From NCBI GenBank assembly GCA_017544525.1, contig JAFYEA010000018.1:129307-193306 (forward strand): a DNA stretch of 64,000 nucleotides. Reading direction: 5' to 3'. Shown here one piece after another: positions 57,376-64,000 of the stretch. Both the position numbers and the translations under genes were made by a program. Under the pieces are notes generated by a model, which was not told where the DNA came from, did not search any database, and was given only the letters and a program-made list of their open reading frames with translations. This stretch comes from Bacilli bacterium. GTDB lineage: Bacteria; Bacillota_I; Bacilli_A; RF39; UBA660. The first letter of the stretch is position 1, and the number at the start of each line of letters is the position of its first letter.

Positions 57376-58281
57376 ATGAAAAAATATTATGATAAGAATA
57401 ATCAAACAATATATAATTGTGATAATTTAGAATTATTAAAAAGTTTAGAAAGTAATTCAATTAATTTAATATATTGTGATATATTGTATAACACTGGTAA
57501 ACAATTTGATTACTATAATGATAATTTAGGGAGTCCAACAGAAGCAGTTGAATGGTATAGACCCAGAATAATAGAAATGAAAAGAGTTTTAAAACCAAAT
57601 GGAAGTATATTCTTACATTGCAACTGGAGACTCGACTCTTATATGAGAGTATTAATGGATGAAATATTTGGAGGAGATCATTTTAGAAACAGAATATATA
57701 GAAAACATAGTAATGAGAGAGGATCATACTTAAATTTTGATTCACAAATTGATGTTATATTATATTATGTAAAAAATAAAGTTGATTTTATCTTTAATGA
57801 AGAAAAAACAAATGATAAAAAAATATATCCAATATTTGAAAATGGTTATATGAAAGATAGAAGTGATACATTAATATTTGGTAAAAGAAAAATCAATTTT
57901 AAAAAAATTAATAAGCATTATTTATTACCCAAGGAAATAATATATAAAATGTATGATAATAACGAAATAATATTTATTGATGACTTACCATATAGAGTAA
58001 CTTGTAGTAAAGCATTAGGAAATATTTGGGTGAGTGATGAAACATTAGATGATTATAGTAGAAATGTAAAAAATGAATTATATGATACACCTAAACCACA
58101 AGAAATTGTAAAAAGAATCATTACTACATGTAGTAATGAAGGCGACACCGTCGCTGATTTCTTCTTAGGAGGTGGGACAACAGCGATTGTTGCAAAAAAA
58201 TTAAAAAGAAAAGGAATATATTGCGATATAAATAAAAATGCATGTGATGTCGCCATTAAAAAATTAGAAGAGATTAAATAG
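57376..58281 (+). CDS. Orphan DNA methyltransferase (N6-A/N4-C type)
   Basis: 301 residues, beta-type order. The catalytic motif IV near the N-terminus reads CDILYNTG instead of the common DPPYNTG. The SAM motif near the C-terminus is ADFFLGGGTTAIVAKKLKRKGIYCDIN. NPNGSIFLHCNWR-type motif V/VI (here KPNGSIFLHCN) lies between. No restriction endonuclease or specificity gene is adjacent, so it is an orphan or a relic of a restriction or phage system. AAGAGGT precedes the ATG. Confidence 0.88.
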   Translation: MKKYYDKNNQTIYNCDNLELLKSLESNSINLIYCDILYNTGKQFDYYNDNLGSPTEAVEWYRPRIIEMKRVLKPNGSIFLHCNWRLDSYMRVLMDEIFGGDHFRNRIYRKHSNERGSYLNFDSQIDVILYYVKNKVDFIFNEEKTNDKKIYPIFENGYMKDRSDTLIFGKRKINFKKINKHYLLPKEIIYKMYDNNEIIFIDDLPYRVTCSKALGNIWVSDETLDDYSRNVKNELYDTPKPQEIVKRIITTCSNEGDTVADFFLGGGTTAIVAKKLKRKGIYCDINKNACDVAIKKLEEIK

Positions 58282-58294
58282 TCTCTTCTATTTT
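58265..58294. terminator. Hairpin between converging genes
   Basis: TAGAAGAGA (58265-58273) pairs with TCTCTTCTA (58282-58290); the T tail is weak on both sides. Confidence 0.55.
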
Positions 58295-59382
58295 AAGTAC
58301 CATAATTCTTTATTATCTTTAAATACTTTTTTAATGATTCCACCCATAATACATTCTTCTTTATCGTAAATTACACATGCTTGACCAGGTGTTACTGCTT
58401 TACTATTTTTATATTTAACTCTTATATGATTATTATCAATATATTCAATAGAAACAGGTATATCCTCACTTCTATATCTAAATTTAGCTGTTGCTTCAGT
58501 AGGCTTTTTATCAGATATATAATTCATATCCTCAATTATAGCTTCATCTGATAATAAATATTTTGAATCTTCACCATATGCTACATATAATGTGTTAGTT
58601 TTTGAATCTTTTCCACATACATAATGTCTTTTATCATCTCCAGAAAGACCAACATTTCTTCTTTGACCAATAGTATAATTCATAAGACCTTTATGTTTTC
58701 CAACTATCTTTTTAGTTTCAACATCTACGATATCTCCACTTTTACCTTTTAAATAATTAGCAACAAAGTTTTGATAATGTCTTTCTCCAATAAAGCATAT
58801 TCCAGTAGAATCTTTTTTATCGTAAACTGGTATATTATTTTCTTTTGCAATTTTTCTTACTTCAGGTTTAGTTAGATGCCCAATTGGAAATAATACATCT
58901 TTTAATTGTTCTTTAGACACTTGTGATAAAAAATATGTTTGATCTTTATTGGAATCAATTCCTCTTAAAAGTCTTCCGTTATCCATTCTGGCATAATGAC
59001 CTGTTGCTATTTTATCAGCGCCTAATTTTTTAGCTTCTTTTTTAAATAAATCAAACTTTATATATTTATTACACATTATGTCAGGATTAGGAGTCCTACC
59101 CTTTTCTAATTCATCCAAAAAATATTTAAAAACGTCATCCCAATATTCTTTTATAAAATCAACTCTATATAAAGGAATGCAAAGCTCATCGCATACATTT
59201 TTAGCATCTCTATAATCTAATTCTTGCGGACAAACATCTTCTGTTATTCCTTCTTTATCGTTATTGATGTTAGAATCCCAGTTTTTCATAAAAAGACCAA
59301 CTACATCATAACCTTCTTTTTTTAATAAATAAGCAGCAACAGCAGAATCAACTCCACCACTCATACCAACTACTACTTTCAT
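58288..59382 (-). CDS. mnmA: tRNA-specific 2-thiouridylase MnmA
   Basis: 364 residues. PP-loop GMSGGVDSAVAAYLL at the N-terminus, catalytic Cys in PDIMCNKYIKF, second Cys in STGICFIGERHY, and the central GQRRNVGLSG. It inserts sulfur at U34 of tRNA-Lys, -Glu and -Gln. AAAGGA precedes the ATG. Its usual partner cysteine desulfurase is not beside it. Confidence 0.98.
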   Translation of the reverse strand: MKVVVGMSGGVDSAVAAYLLKKEGYDVVGLFMKNWDSNINNDKEGITEDVCPQELDYRDAKNVCDELCIPLYRVDFIKEYWDDVFKYFLDELEKGRTPNPDIMCNKYIKFDLFKKEAKKLGADKIATGHYARMDNGRLLRGIDSNKDQTYFLSQVSKEQLKDVLFPIGHLTKPEVRKIAKENNIPVYDKKDSTGICFIGERHYQNFVANYLKGKSGDIVDVETKKIVGKHKGLMNYTIGQRRNVGLSGDDKRHYVCGKDSKTNTLYVAYGEDSKYLLSDEAIIEDMNYISDKKPTEATAKFRYRSEDIPVSIEYIDNNHIRVKYKNSKAVTPGQACVIYDKEECIMGGIIKKVFKDNKELWYLK

Positions 59383-59405
59383 ATGCTATTTTCCTTTCGA
59401 ATAGA

Positions 59406-59978
59406 TTATAGCACATATTTAATAATATTAGAAGTAATATATATTTCAAATATTGAACTAAGTAATAACAATCCTAATGATATTAAAAAAATATAAAAAT
59501 AATTTCTTGAAAAAGATTTGATATTAATCATTTTATTATTCTTAATAGATCTATATACTTTCAATGAAAAATTAATAGCATAATAAGATAATAATAAAAA
59601 TATTAATTCATTTAATAAAACAGTAGGAAACAGCAAAATAAAGCTAATTAAGAGACCTTTTGTCTTAAAAATAACAATTATACTAAATAATGTTAATCCA
59701 AGAGAAATACCTCTATATAGTATTATAAATGGTATTATAAACGAAAACATAAATATAATTCCTAATATCCATATAATTATAGAATATTTATAGTTTTGTA
59801 TTAATGATATTAGTAAACTATTAGAATAATTTAATTTGGATTCTTTTAACAAAGAAAAGTAATTAATAATACTATCATTTGAATTATCTAATATAAAATA
59901 ACTTATAATTCCTAAAATAAAACCTACAATTAATAATATGACTAATGCTTTAAATAATCTACTTTTTATAATTTTCAT
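59406..59978 (-). CDS. SpoIIM-family membrane protein
   Basis: 190 residues, five membrane helices, with the FIILYRGISLGLTLF and LLFPTVLLNELIFLLLSYYAI segments typical of stage II sporulation protein M. In Bacillus SpoIIM belongs to the septal peptidoglycan machine with SpoIID/SpoIIP, neither present here. No ribosome site; TATAAT (minus strand, 59984-59989) is 5 bases before the ATG with TTGTCA 19 bases further up, so probably leaderless. Confidence 0.8.
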   Translation of the reverse strand: MKIIKSRLFKALVILLIVGFILGIISYFILDNSNDSIINYFSLLKESKLNYSNSLLISLIQNYKYSIIIWILGIIFMFSFIIPFIILYRGISLGLTLFSIIVIFKTKGLLISFILLFPTVLLNELIFLLLSYYAINFSLKVYRSIKNNKMINIKSFSRNYFYIFLISLGLLLLSSIFEIYITSNIIKYVL

Positions 59979-60043
59979 ATTTAATTATATTTAAAACTTT
60001 ATTTTTTATGACAATTATATTATAATGTATGTGAGGTATCAAT

Positions 60044-60193
60044 ATGTCAAAGAACAAAGAATTAAAAAAGGAACAAAAAAAGAAAAAACTAAAAACTAAA
60101 GCAATTATAAAAAAAATAGTTTTATGGGCATTATTAATTGTTTTAGTAGTTGGTATGGTATTTATGTATGCCATCACTGCATTAGCAAAATAA
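60044..60193 (+). CDS. Small single-helix membrane protein, 49 residues
   Basis: ATG at 60044 after GTGAGGT, TATAAT at 60021-60026, and a strong terminator at the stop. The first 24 residues are strongly basic (KKEQKKKKLKTK), followed by one membrane helix (VLWALLIVLVVGMVFMYAI). It resembles DUF4044-type small membrane proteins. Too short for many gene callers. Confidence 0.75.
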   Translation: MSKNKELKKEQKKKKLKTKAIIKKIVLWALLIVLVVGMVFMYAITALAK

Positions 60194-60216
60194 AAAGAGG
60201 CAAAACCTCTTTTTTA
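60193..60216. terminator. Bidirectional terminator
   Basis: AAAAGAGG, five-base loop, CCTCTTTT and T run between the small membrane protein and the phosphatase gene. Confidence 0.9.
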
Positions 60217-60876
60217 TTTTATACTTTTAAAATAAGGAAGATCATTAAATTCAATCAGTTCAATAGAATATAATTTATCTTTGTCAAAAATCAGTTTAAA
60301 TACTTCAGGAGCATTTAATTTTTTATTAAAAAACACTTTATCATTAAATGATAATTTAAGTTCTCTATCTTCATTTATTGATTCTAATTTACACCATTTT
60401 AATAATGAAAATGTAATTGCATATCCATGAGTAAATATTGCTATTCTTTTACTCTCATTTTCTTTTAAAACTTTATTTAATGCTCTATGAAATCTTTTAC
60501 TTACTTCTTCTTGGGATTCACCACCTTTAGTTTTAAATTTTTTATCAAGATATTGTCTTTCAAACCAATCATTATATATATCACAATTTGGTGTTCCAAC
60601 TTTTCTTTCATTAAATCCTTTATCAATATTTAGTTTAAGATTATGCTTAAAACACATATATTTAGCAGTAGCCATTGTTCTAGCACAATCGCTTGAATAT
60701 ACTGCATCAATATTTTGTAATTCTTTTTCATCAGCAAGTATTTCTGCTCTTTTTTCTCCCTCAACACTTAAAATAATTTTTAAATCCTTAATGTGATTAT
60801 TTTTAAATCCTCTATATATATCAATATCATCATTTGAATATTTAACAGAATGTCTAATTAAATAAACTGTTGTCAT
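60214..60876 (-). CDS. Histidine phosphatase (phosphoglycerate-mutase-like)
   Basis: 220 residues from the start at 60876, set by AAGGAG just upstream. VYLIRHSVKYS is the RHG-type catalytic motif with His (RHS here), YSSDCARTMATA and FNERKVG follow, and the second catalytic His is in IAIFTHGYAITF. Broad phosphatase or cofactor-dependent mutase family; substrate unknown. Confidence 0.9.
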   Translation of the reverse strand: MTTVYLIRHSVKYSNDDIDIYRGFKNNHIKDLKIILSVEGEKRAEILADEKELQNIDAVYSSDCARTMATAKYMCFKHNLKLNIDKGFNERKVGTPNCDIYNDWFERQYLDKKFKTKGGESQEEVSKRFHRALNKVLKENESKRIAIFTHGYAITFSLLKWCKLESINEDRELKLSFNDKVFFNKKLNAPEVFKLIFDKDKLYSIELIEFNDLPYFKSIK

Positions 60877-60945
60877 AAAAAACTCCTTAACTAATCTTAT
60901 TATAACATAAAAAAACTTATAAATAAGCATTTATAAGAATTATTT

Positions 60946-60992
60946 AATGGTGGCCCGCTAGGGATTCGAACCCTAGACCCACCGATTAAGAG
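60946..60992 (-). repeat. Left attachment repeat (tRNA-Lys fragment)
   Basis: Identical over 47 bases to 63551-63597, including the CCA end, T-arm and part of the anticodon loop of tRNA-Lys. The remaining 5' half of a tRNA is missing, so it is not functional. Confidence 0.93.
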
Positions 60993-61081
60993 GTGGAAAG
61001 GTATACATGATTTATGTATATTTACATATCCAATATTTCCTTATATTTACTAGCAATTTTTCAATTACTACGATTTTTTAA

Positions 61082-61372
61082 TTAGTTAATTAACTCTCTA
61101 GTGCCAAAATCTGGTGCCATAGTTTTTTCTACAAGTGCATCAAATATTTGTGCTGCTTCACTTAGTTGTTCACTTGAAACTAAGGCATATAAATCCATAG
61201 ATGTTGAAATAGATGCACGACCTAAGCATGTACTAATGGTTTTTAGATCTTGTCCTTTTTCATTTCTCACAGTTGCATTGGTGTACCTTAAACCGTGTAG
61301 AGTTACTTTTTTTAAATTATATCTTTTAATCATTTTACTAATAATTTTAGTTAATGTATCTGGATGCTGGTA
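61082..61372 (-). pseudogene. Integrase remnant (tyrosine recombinase C-terminus)
   Basis: About 96 codons on the minus strand, starting without a start codon at YQHPDTLTKIISK and ending DFGTRELIN. The piece matches the catalytic end of Tn916-type integrases: LHGLRYTNATVRNEKGQD, LKTISTCLGRASISTSMDLYALVS. The HxLR motif survives, but the His after Arg is Tyr and the His of the LGH motif is Arg, and the N-terminal two thirds are gone. Its position just inside the left repeat is where an integrase gene should be. Confidence 0.85.
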
Positions 61373-61550
61373 TTATTTTGATGGTTCATGAAATCCATTA
61401 AAAAGATGGCAAAAACTTAGTTGGAGTGGCGGAAATAACTGATTCTACTTCAAGAGTCATGGATGTATGCTTGCAAATACAACTCAAACTATAAATGGTA
61501 AAAAATATCACTTTGATTCTAATGGTGTATGTGATTCAGAAGGCTGTTAA
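61362..61550 (+). pseudogene. Remnant of a choline/cell-wall-binding repeat protein
   Basis: One frame reads GCWYYFDGS-stop-NPLKRWQKLSWSGGNN-stop-FYFKSHGCML, then INGKKYHFDSNGVC, ending at a TAA. These are two to three cell-wall-binding (choline-binding type) repeats. Both interruptions are TGA; the second replaces the conserved Trp of WFYF. The rest of the gene is missing, and it abuts the integrase remnant, so a deletion or recombination joined two broken genes here. Confidence 0.8.
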
Positions 61551-61558
61551 AAGCATAA

Positions 61559-61591
61559 TAAAACCCTTAAAACTTATTTAAGGGTTTTTGT
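61559..61591. terminator. Bidirectional terminator
   Basis: AAAACCCTTAAA and TTTAAGGGTTTT around a five-base loop, with T runs outward; it ends the ADP-ribosyltransferase gene. Confidence 0.85.
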
Positions 61592-61592
61592 T

Positions 61593-63422
61593 TTATCTTA
61601 CTAAGACTTCATCTTGCTCAGGTATTTCCATTGCTTTTTTTGCTTTATTATTTCTTAATTTTATCTTATTAAATACAATTTTTTCTGAGCTTGTTTTATC
61701 TCCTAAAGTAGCTTCATATGATTGTTCAAATTCATAAGTAAATTTACTAGAATCTAATATAACTTCTTTTTGTTCATCAGGGAATGGGAAATTCTCATCC
61801 TCTACTCCATCCCATATTTCACGAGTAATAAATATTACTGGTGTACCTTTTGGTACTTTTATTTCTGCAATTACCCTTGGACTAACTCCATCAGATCTAT
61901 TTCTTGCAAAGAATAAAGCTTTATATGGATCTGTTGTTGTAGATAATATAGGAGCATCAAACACGTAACTTGCATTCCCTATTCCTCTATATAATACTAA
62001 ATCTTCAGTAGTTCTACATTTAGATAAAGCACTGTCTAGTTCTCCTAATGATTCTAAAACTAATTCTCTATATTCTTCAAATAATTCTTCTTCAGTAGCT
62101 ACTCCATCAAGATAAGGTTTGAATTTTTTAAATTTACTATCAGCCCTAGTCGTTGCTTCTTTAGCTTTTCCTCCAAATGGACTAAAGAATCTATTAGAAA
62201 CAGCTTCTCTAATCTGAATTTTGTATTCGTTAAATCCTGTTCTAATTAAATCATCAAATACTTTTGTATCTTTTATATCTTCAAGTTTTAAATTATTATC
62301 TCTTAAATATTTTTTAACAGAATTAATTGCTCTATATAATTGAGTTTTATATAACATAATAGCTGTTTTCTCTCTATCAGTTAATAACTCTGCTTGTCTT
62401 CTTTGTATTTCAATTAATGACTCTTTTTTAGGCTCTTTAGATCTATTTTTTGGAGAAAAATGAGCATCTGGCATAACTACATATTGCTTTTCAGGTTTTT
62501 CTTCAAAATTAGGTTGTTCTACAAACTCAATACTATTTAAAATTGAAGGTATATCACGCAATGATTTAGAAGTATTAACAAGTCTTACTTTATCTTCAAG
62601 TTTATTGTAAGCATCACTTACAGTTTTCAAATGTTCTTCTAATTTATCATTATATCTACCTAAAGAACTATCAAGTAATGAAAAGAACTTGCTAAATCTA
62701 CTTAATGCAACTGCATCCATTTTTGATATATCTAAACTTGTAAAATCAAGTCTTTTTGAATCTTCAATAACTGATTTTTGTAATTTCTCTATTTCTTCAT
62801 CAGTTAGTTTCATATCTAAAGCATCAATTTTTTCTTCATCAAAATAAGTCATTATAGTAAAGAAAAGATTTCCTTTAATCTTCTTAAGATAAATACTTAA
62901 TCTACCAAATAATGTCTTTGACTCTTCTTTCTTAGCTTTTAGTAATTTAGATAAAGCTGCATAATTTCTTTCATAATCTTTAATTCTATGCTTATTTCTT
63001 ATAATACTAGCAGATACACTGTTTATATTAATAATGCTTTCACGTAATTTATTCCTTGTTGTAGAAACATTTTCATTATACTCTTTTTCTAATTCATCAT
63101 AGGTAAATATTTGACCTTCTTCATCAATTATTTCTGGATAATGGCCTTTTATAGTTACAGAGTATTTCTTACTATTTATTAAATTATTCTTTTTACATAT
63201 TTCCAAATACTTTTTTAATCTTTTTAAAAAATCTATTTCATTACCATATAAAGGATAAGAAAATGTTTTTGAAATAGTAACATATCCCGTAGGACTTAAT
63301 TCTTTAACACTTATAGTACATTTACCTCTAATACTTTTATCATACATAAAAACACTATCATAAGTAAAATAACTCAAATCTCTATAAAGCATATAAATAT
63401 CTTGAAATAATCTATCATCCAT
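61593..63422 (-). CDS. ADP-ribosyltransferase-like protein with a long helical N-terminus
   Basis: 609 residues, no signal peptide or membrane helix. Residues about 1-110 form a small mixed domain (GYVTISKTFSYPLYGNE ... GQIFTYDELEKEY). Residues 110-340 are long charged helices. From about 346 a VIP2/C3-type ADP-ribosyltransferase domain follows: LLTDREKTAIMLYKTQLYRAINS, then LVLYRGIG with the NAD-binding Arg (about 479), ILSTTTDPYKALFF as the STS motif (about 494), IKVPKGTPVIFI, and FPDEQKEVIL (550-553) as the Gln/Glu-x-Glu motif. All key residues are present, so it is likely active. TAGGTGAT precedes the ATG. It is the only intact gene of the tRNA-Lys island. A defence, toxin or phage-derived role is inference. 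Confidence 0.8.
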   Translation of the reverse strand: MDDRLFQDIYMLYRDLSYFTYDSVFMYDKSIRGKCTISVKELSPTGYVTISKTFSYPLYGNEIDFLKRLKKYLEICKKNNLINSKKYSVTIKGHYPEIIDEEGQIFTYDELEKEYNENVSTTRNKLRESIININSVSASIIRNKHRIKDYERNYAALSKLLKAKKEESKTLFGRLSIYLKKIKGNLFFTIMTYFDEEKIDALDMKLTDEEIEKLQKSVIEDSKRLDFTSLDISKMDAVALSRFSKFFSLLDSSLGRYNDKLEEHLKTVSDAYNKLEDKVRLVNTSKSLRDIPSILNSIEFVEQPNFEEKPEKQYVVMPDAHFSPKNRSKEPKKESLIEIQRRQAELLTDREKTAIMLYKTQLYRAINSVKKYLRDNNLKLEDIKDTKVFDDLIRTGFNEYKIQIREAVSNRFFSPFGGKAKEATTRADSKFKKFKPYLDGVATEEELFEEYRELVLESLGELDSALSKCRTTEDLVLYRGIGNASYVFDAPILSTTTDPYKALFFARNRSDGVSPRVIAEIKVPKGTPVIFITREIWDGVEDENFPFPDEQKEVILDSSKFTYEFEQSYEATLGDKTSSEKIVFNKIKLRNNKAKKAMEIPEQDEVLVR

Positions 63423-63550
63423 ATCTTAATCACCTACTATAAATAGTATATCATATAAAAATAGACAATTCTATCGTTTCTATTATCTTAATTAAACAAT
63501 TACTAGTTTCAAATAAAAAATGCCCAATTAAGGACATTTAAATAACCAAT

Positions 63551-63597
63551 AATGGTGGCCCGCTAGGGATTCGAACCCTAGACCCACCGATTAAGAG
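63551..63597 (-). repeat. Right attachment repeat (inside intact tRNA-Lys)
   Basis: The 47-base partner of 60946-60992; it contains the 3' part of the functional tRNA gene, which is therefore restored after integration. Confidence 0.93.
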
Positions 63598-63628
63598 TCG
63601 GTTGCTCTACCATCTGAGCTAGCGGGCC
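63556..63628 (-). tRNA. tRNA-Lys(CUU)
   Basis: Cloverleaf on the minus strand: acceptor GGCCCGC/GCGGGCC, anticodon arm ACCGA-CTCTTAA-TCGGT with anticodon CTT, T-loop TTCGAAT, and encoded CCA at 63553-63555. It is the integration site of the island. Confidence 0.95.
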
Positions 63629-63738
63629 AATTCAAATTGACAATAAGAAGTATAACATACTTTTTAGCAAAAATAAAGACATAAATTAAAAAAATGTATT
63701 GAAATGCCCACAAATATATGATATTATTAATAAGCGAT

Positions 63739-63812
63739 GGACCTTTAGCTCAATTGGTTAGAGCATCCGGCTCATAACCGGGCGGTTGTAGGTTCGAGTC
63801 CTACAAGGTCCA
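63739..63812 (+). tRNA. tRNA with CAU anticodon (Met, elongator-type)
   Basis: Acceptor GGACCTT/AAGGTCC, anticodon loop CTCATAA, T-arm TAGGTTCGAGTCCTA, encoded CCA. The first pair G-C excludes initiator tRNA; tRNA-Ile2 read by lysidine cannot be fully ruled out. Confidence 0.88.
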
Positions 63813-63824
63813 CCACTTTATTTT

Positions 63825-63906
63825 GCAGGTGTGGCGAAATTGGCAGACGCGCTAGACTTAGGATCTAGTGGAGCAATCCATGGGGGTTCAAGTCCCTTCA
63901 CCTGCA
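63825..63906 (+). tRNA. tRNA-Leu(UAG)
   Basis: Acceptor GCAGGTG/CACCTGC, anticodon arm CTAGA-CTTAGGA-TCTAG with anticodon TAG, a long variable arm typical of Leu, and encoded CCA. Confidence 0.95.
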
Positions 63907-63918
63907 CCACTTAAAAAT

Positions 63919-63946
63919 AAAACGACTTTAATAAGTCGTTTTTTAT
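63919..63946. terminator. Terminator after the tRNA pair
   Basis: AAAACGACTT, TAAT loop, AAGTCGTTTT and T run; also placed to stop the converging partial gene. Confidence 0.85.
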
Positions 63947-64000
63947 TTATAATTCTAAAATTAAAGGTTGTTCTTCCGCTTTTTCTTCTTCTTTTGATTC
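63947..64000 (-). CDS. C-terminal end of an unidentified gene
   Basis: On the minus strand the last 17 codons before a TAA are open and encode an acidic tail (ESKEEEKAEEQPLILEL). The gene continues beyond the window, so it cannot be identified. Confidence 0.45.
   Translation of the reverse strand, partial: ESKEEEKAEEQPLILEL

Larger units (their letters stand above)
60946..63597. mobile_element. Small integrated island at tRNA-Lys(CUU)
   Basis: A 47-base perfect direct repeat (60946-60992 and 63551-63597) bounds 2.6 kb. The second copy is the 3' part of the intact tRNA-Lys gene, and the first is a leftover half-tRNA, exactly what a tRNA-targeting integrase leaves. Inside are an inactive integrase C-terminus next to the left repeat, a broken cell-wall-binding-repeat gene and one intact gene for an ADP-ribosyltransferase-like protein. 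With no working integrase it is probably immobile unless helped in trans. Confidence 0.88.

Noticed and set aside
61101..61391. Plus-strand open frame across the integrase remnant
   Set aside because: It is the antisense shadow of the integrase C-terminus; no ribosome site and no recognisable product.
61389..61439. In-frame TGA codons that would read as Trp, suggesting a Mycoplasma-type genetic code
   Set aside because: Intact genes in the window use TGG for Trp and TGA as a normal stop (for example ruvA, the CvpA-like gene and the DUF421 gene). The TGAs lie in a decayed fragment.

Overview
The window is about 64 kb of very AT-rich, densely packed bacterial chromosome. It codes with the standard bacterial code: Trp is TGG inside intact genes and TGA ends many genes. 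The gene content points to a low-GC Firmicute: RuvAB, SMC, a SigH-like sigma factor, a SAM-I riboswitch, lipoprotein maturation by Lgt, many lipoproteins and NlpC/P60 enzymes, and no outer-membrane genes. A desulfoferrodoxin-type superoxide reductase suggests an anaerobe. A member of the Bacilli related to uncultured gut lineages is my best guess; this is inference.

Region by region. 1-6.4 kb: the 3' part of polA, tmcAL, rpmF, a lipoprotein, a pilin-like protein, a YvlD-like membrane protein and lgt. 6.4-12.8 kb: a 1835-residue protein of unknown function, joined to a protein that looks like an aldehyde-dehydrogenase-fold pseudoenzyme. 12.8-16.4 kb: rlmB, a SigH-like sigma factor, ruvA, a HAD nucleotidase and ruvB. 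16.4-28.7 kb: two unrelated proteins with HExxH motifs, a ZnuA-like lipoprotein without its metal histidines, yidD, rnc, a short smc, def, a SipW/TasA-like surface protein and a CvpA-like protein. 28.7-38.7 kb: queA-tgt behind an unusual hairpin leader, small unknown genes, a lipid-II/polysaccharide flippase, a SAM-I riboswitch with a short metK, a probable 6S RNA, a TcdA-like protein and rarA. 38.8-49.4 kb: two tandem hybrid histidine kinases (one catalytically degenerate), xerD-deoB, an RlmD-type methyltransferase, a HipA/PI3K-like kinase and superoxide reductase. 49.4-60.9 kb: three tandem NlpC/P60 proteins, a 34-residue basic peptide gene, a CYTH protein, a ZIP transporter, hairpin repeats beside an XRE-type regulator, a prohibitin-like protein, an orphan DNA methyltransferase, mnmA and a SpoIIM-like protein. 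60.9-63.6 kb: a 2.6-kb island bounded by a 47-bp perfect direct repeat of the 3' part of tRNA-Lys(CUU), holding integrase and cell-wall-binding-protein remnants and a 609-residue ADP-ribosyltransferase-like protein. tRNA-Met and tRNA-Leu follow, and a gene runs off the end.

Most gene sets are short transcription units closed by clear hairpin-plus-U terminators, many shared between convergent genes. Many genes have a TATAAT box only 10-20 bases before the start codon followed by a TAGGTGAT-type ribosome site, so leaders look extremely short; five genes look leaderless. Gene neighbourhoods rlmB-sigH, rnc-smc, xerD-deoB and 6S-tcdA-rarA echo the order known in Bacillus.

The strongest candidates for something new are the tRNA-Lys island with its ADP-ribosyltransferase, the giant-protein/pseudoenzyme pair, the queA leader, the paired active/degenerate kinases, and the small basic peptide next to the NlpC/P60 operon.
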